From assembly GCA_948144175.1 (NCBI GenBank), contig CANXME010001453.1, positions 1,922,001 to 1,986,000 on the forward strand: a stretch of 64,000 bases of DNA, read 5' to 3'. The notes under the pieces were generated by a model. It did not search any database. It saw only the letters and a list, made by a program, of their open reading frames with translations, and was not told the DNA's origin. This document shows, piece by piece, positions 63,121-64,000 of this stretch. The stretch is from Closterium sp. NIES-65. Taxonomy: Eukaryota; Streptophyta; Zygnematophyceae; Desmidiales; Closteriaceae. Each line of letters begins with the position of its first letter. The stretch's first letter is position 1. Position numbers and translations under genes: made by a program.

Positions 63121-63631
63121 GGCGAGCAAAACAGGGTGGCGCAGCACGCAAGCAAGGACTGCGCGACGGGCAAGGCGGCACGTAAGCGCTAGGGAAGCGC
63201 ACAAGGCAGGGCGGGGCGGCGCACGGCTAGGGCAGGGCGGCGCAAATGGCAGGGCAGGGGGGCGGACAGCAGGGCGGCGCGCGGGCAGGGCAGGGCAGGG
63301 CAGGGCGGCGGCCAGCAGGGCTGCATGCGGGCAGGGCAAGGCACGGCGGCGGCCAGCAGGGCGGCACGCGGGCAGGGCAGGGCAGGGCGGCGTGCGGGCA
63401 GGGCAGGCTAGCGCACGGCCAGCAAGGCAGCGCGCGGGCAGAGCAGGGCGTGCGCGGGCGGTGCGACTCAGGGCAGAGCGTGCGCGGGAGGCACGATGCT
63501 TGGCAGGGCATGTATTTTGCGAGGCCAGCACAGCAAAGATAGCGCCGATGCGCTACTCACCCTCTCTTGCCTACAAAAGAGGAACGTGGAGACATACGTC
63601 CCCACCCACGTTTTCATTTTCAGAATTGTAG
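63121..63631 (-). repeat. Block F GC-rich leader
   Basis: GGGCAGGGCGGCGCGCGGGC repeats (63170-63490), then unique sequence ending at 63631 exactly where the copia L leader ends at 46263. No LTR or primer site lies beyond. Confidence 0.78.
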
Positions 63632-63639
63632 TGAGAAGG

Positions 63640-64000
63640 TCCATCACCTGAACCTTGCACAGCGCCATCTCATGTGCGTTCACCACTTGGCGGCTTCATG
63701 CCTGGGGGTGCCCATCCCTTAGGCAGGCTGAAACACTTGAACCACGGGTGTCCAGATTTCTTGTAGTACCAACAGGCTCCCTCCATTTGGGTGCTCCCCC
63801 TGCCACCAGAGCTCCTAACCCCTCTTTCTTTTCTGCCTCCTATAGCTCCATACCCCTCAGCAGTCTTGTTGGAAGCACCACCACCCGTGTGGTGTCTGCG
63901 GAACTCCTCCTGCAGAATATTGTTACTGTAGCCACTCAAGCATCCACTGGTCCTGCTGAGTGTTGAGGGTGGGGATAAGGTTGTCCCACAAATTGTCGAG
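63640..64000 (-). pseudogene. Copia Gag zinc-knuckle fragment at window edge
   Basis: Minus strand, from the edge: LDNLWDNLIPTLNTQQDQWM, a shift, then LQEEFRRHHTGGGASN, and ACWYYKKSGHPWFKCFSLPK then GWAPPGM. The knuckle C-x2-C-x4-H-x4-C has its second Cys changed to Tyr. This lineage fits copia P or J; position beyond Q/R/F suggests it is the continuation of P. It runs off the window. Confidence 0.7.

Overview
The window is a deeply nested pile of LTR retrotransposons from a GC-rich, green-lineage nuclear genome. Ty1/copia elements dominate. There are two Ty3/gypsy chromoviruses, three copies of a miniature LTR element (TRIM), one hAT-type MITE and one solo LTR. The only confidently recognised host gene is the end of a PTRHD1-like (peptidyl-tRNA hydrolase II domain) gene. 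Chromodomain gypsy elements, TRIMs and initiator-Met-type primer sites point to a plant or streptophyte alga; a charophyte or zygnematophyte is my guess and rests on general impression only. No bacterial genes, rRNA or CRISPR are visible.

Layout, left half (1-32.4 kb). The last coding exon of the PTRHD1-like gene (714-852) is split by a copia element on the minus strand, called Z here (853-32366). Its target duplication is CAAGA/CATGA, and the exon resumes exactly in frame at 32372-32415. Inside Z sit TRIM copy 1 (2152-2528, TSD GTAAC), copia A (3420-22459, TSD TTATC/TGATC) and TRIM copy 2 (22466-22812, TSD GATCA). Copia A is split by gypsy B (6327-18270, TSD GCTGC), and B is split by copia C (about 10945-17688), whose gag-pol is nearly intact. 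To the right inside Z are the 3' end of another copia, S, interrupted by gypsy G (24789-29956, TSD AAGTC), which carries TRIM copy 3 (28575-28919, TSD ACAGC/ACAAC), and a degenerate copia H. LTR divergence counted by eye falls inwards: Z about 14 percent, A about 3, B about 2.3.

Middle (32.4-38 kb). After the PTRHD1-like stop codon comes low-coding sequence with a 376-bp hAT-like MITE (32707-33082, 8-bp TSD ACTGAACT), small tandem repeats, a possible WD40 exon near 35.0 kb and a truncated minus-strand copia J.

Right half (38-64 kb). Mostly truncated copia elements lie in both orientations: T (minus) with a gypsy scrap U, K (plus), L (minus, with an open gag and a 766-bp solo LTR, TSD GGTCT), N (plus), O and P (minus). 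P is interrupted by Q (minus), which is itself interrupted by R (minus). A gag-protease block F (minus) follows, then a copia gag zinc-knuckle fragment at the window edge.

Recurring themes are GC-rich minisatellites in the untranslated leader of most copia elements, pentapeptide repeats between integrase and reverse transcriptase, and copies that have lost the N-terminal Gag domain. The most unusual element is the TRIM family. A tRNA-Glu-like module with perfect or near-perfect pol III A and B boxes spans its 5' LTR, primer site and internal domain.
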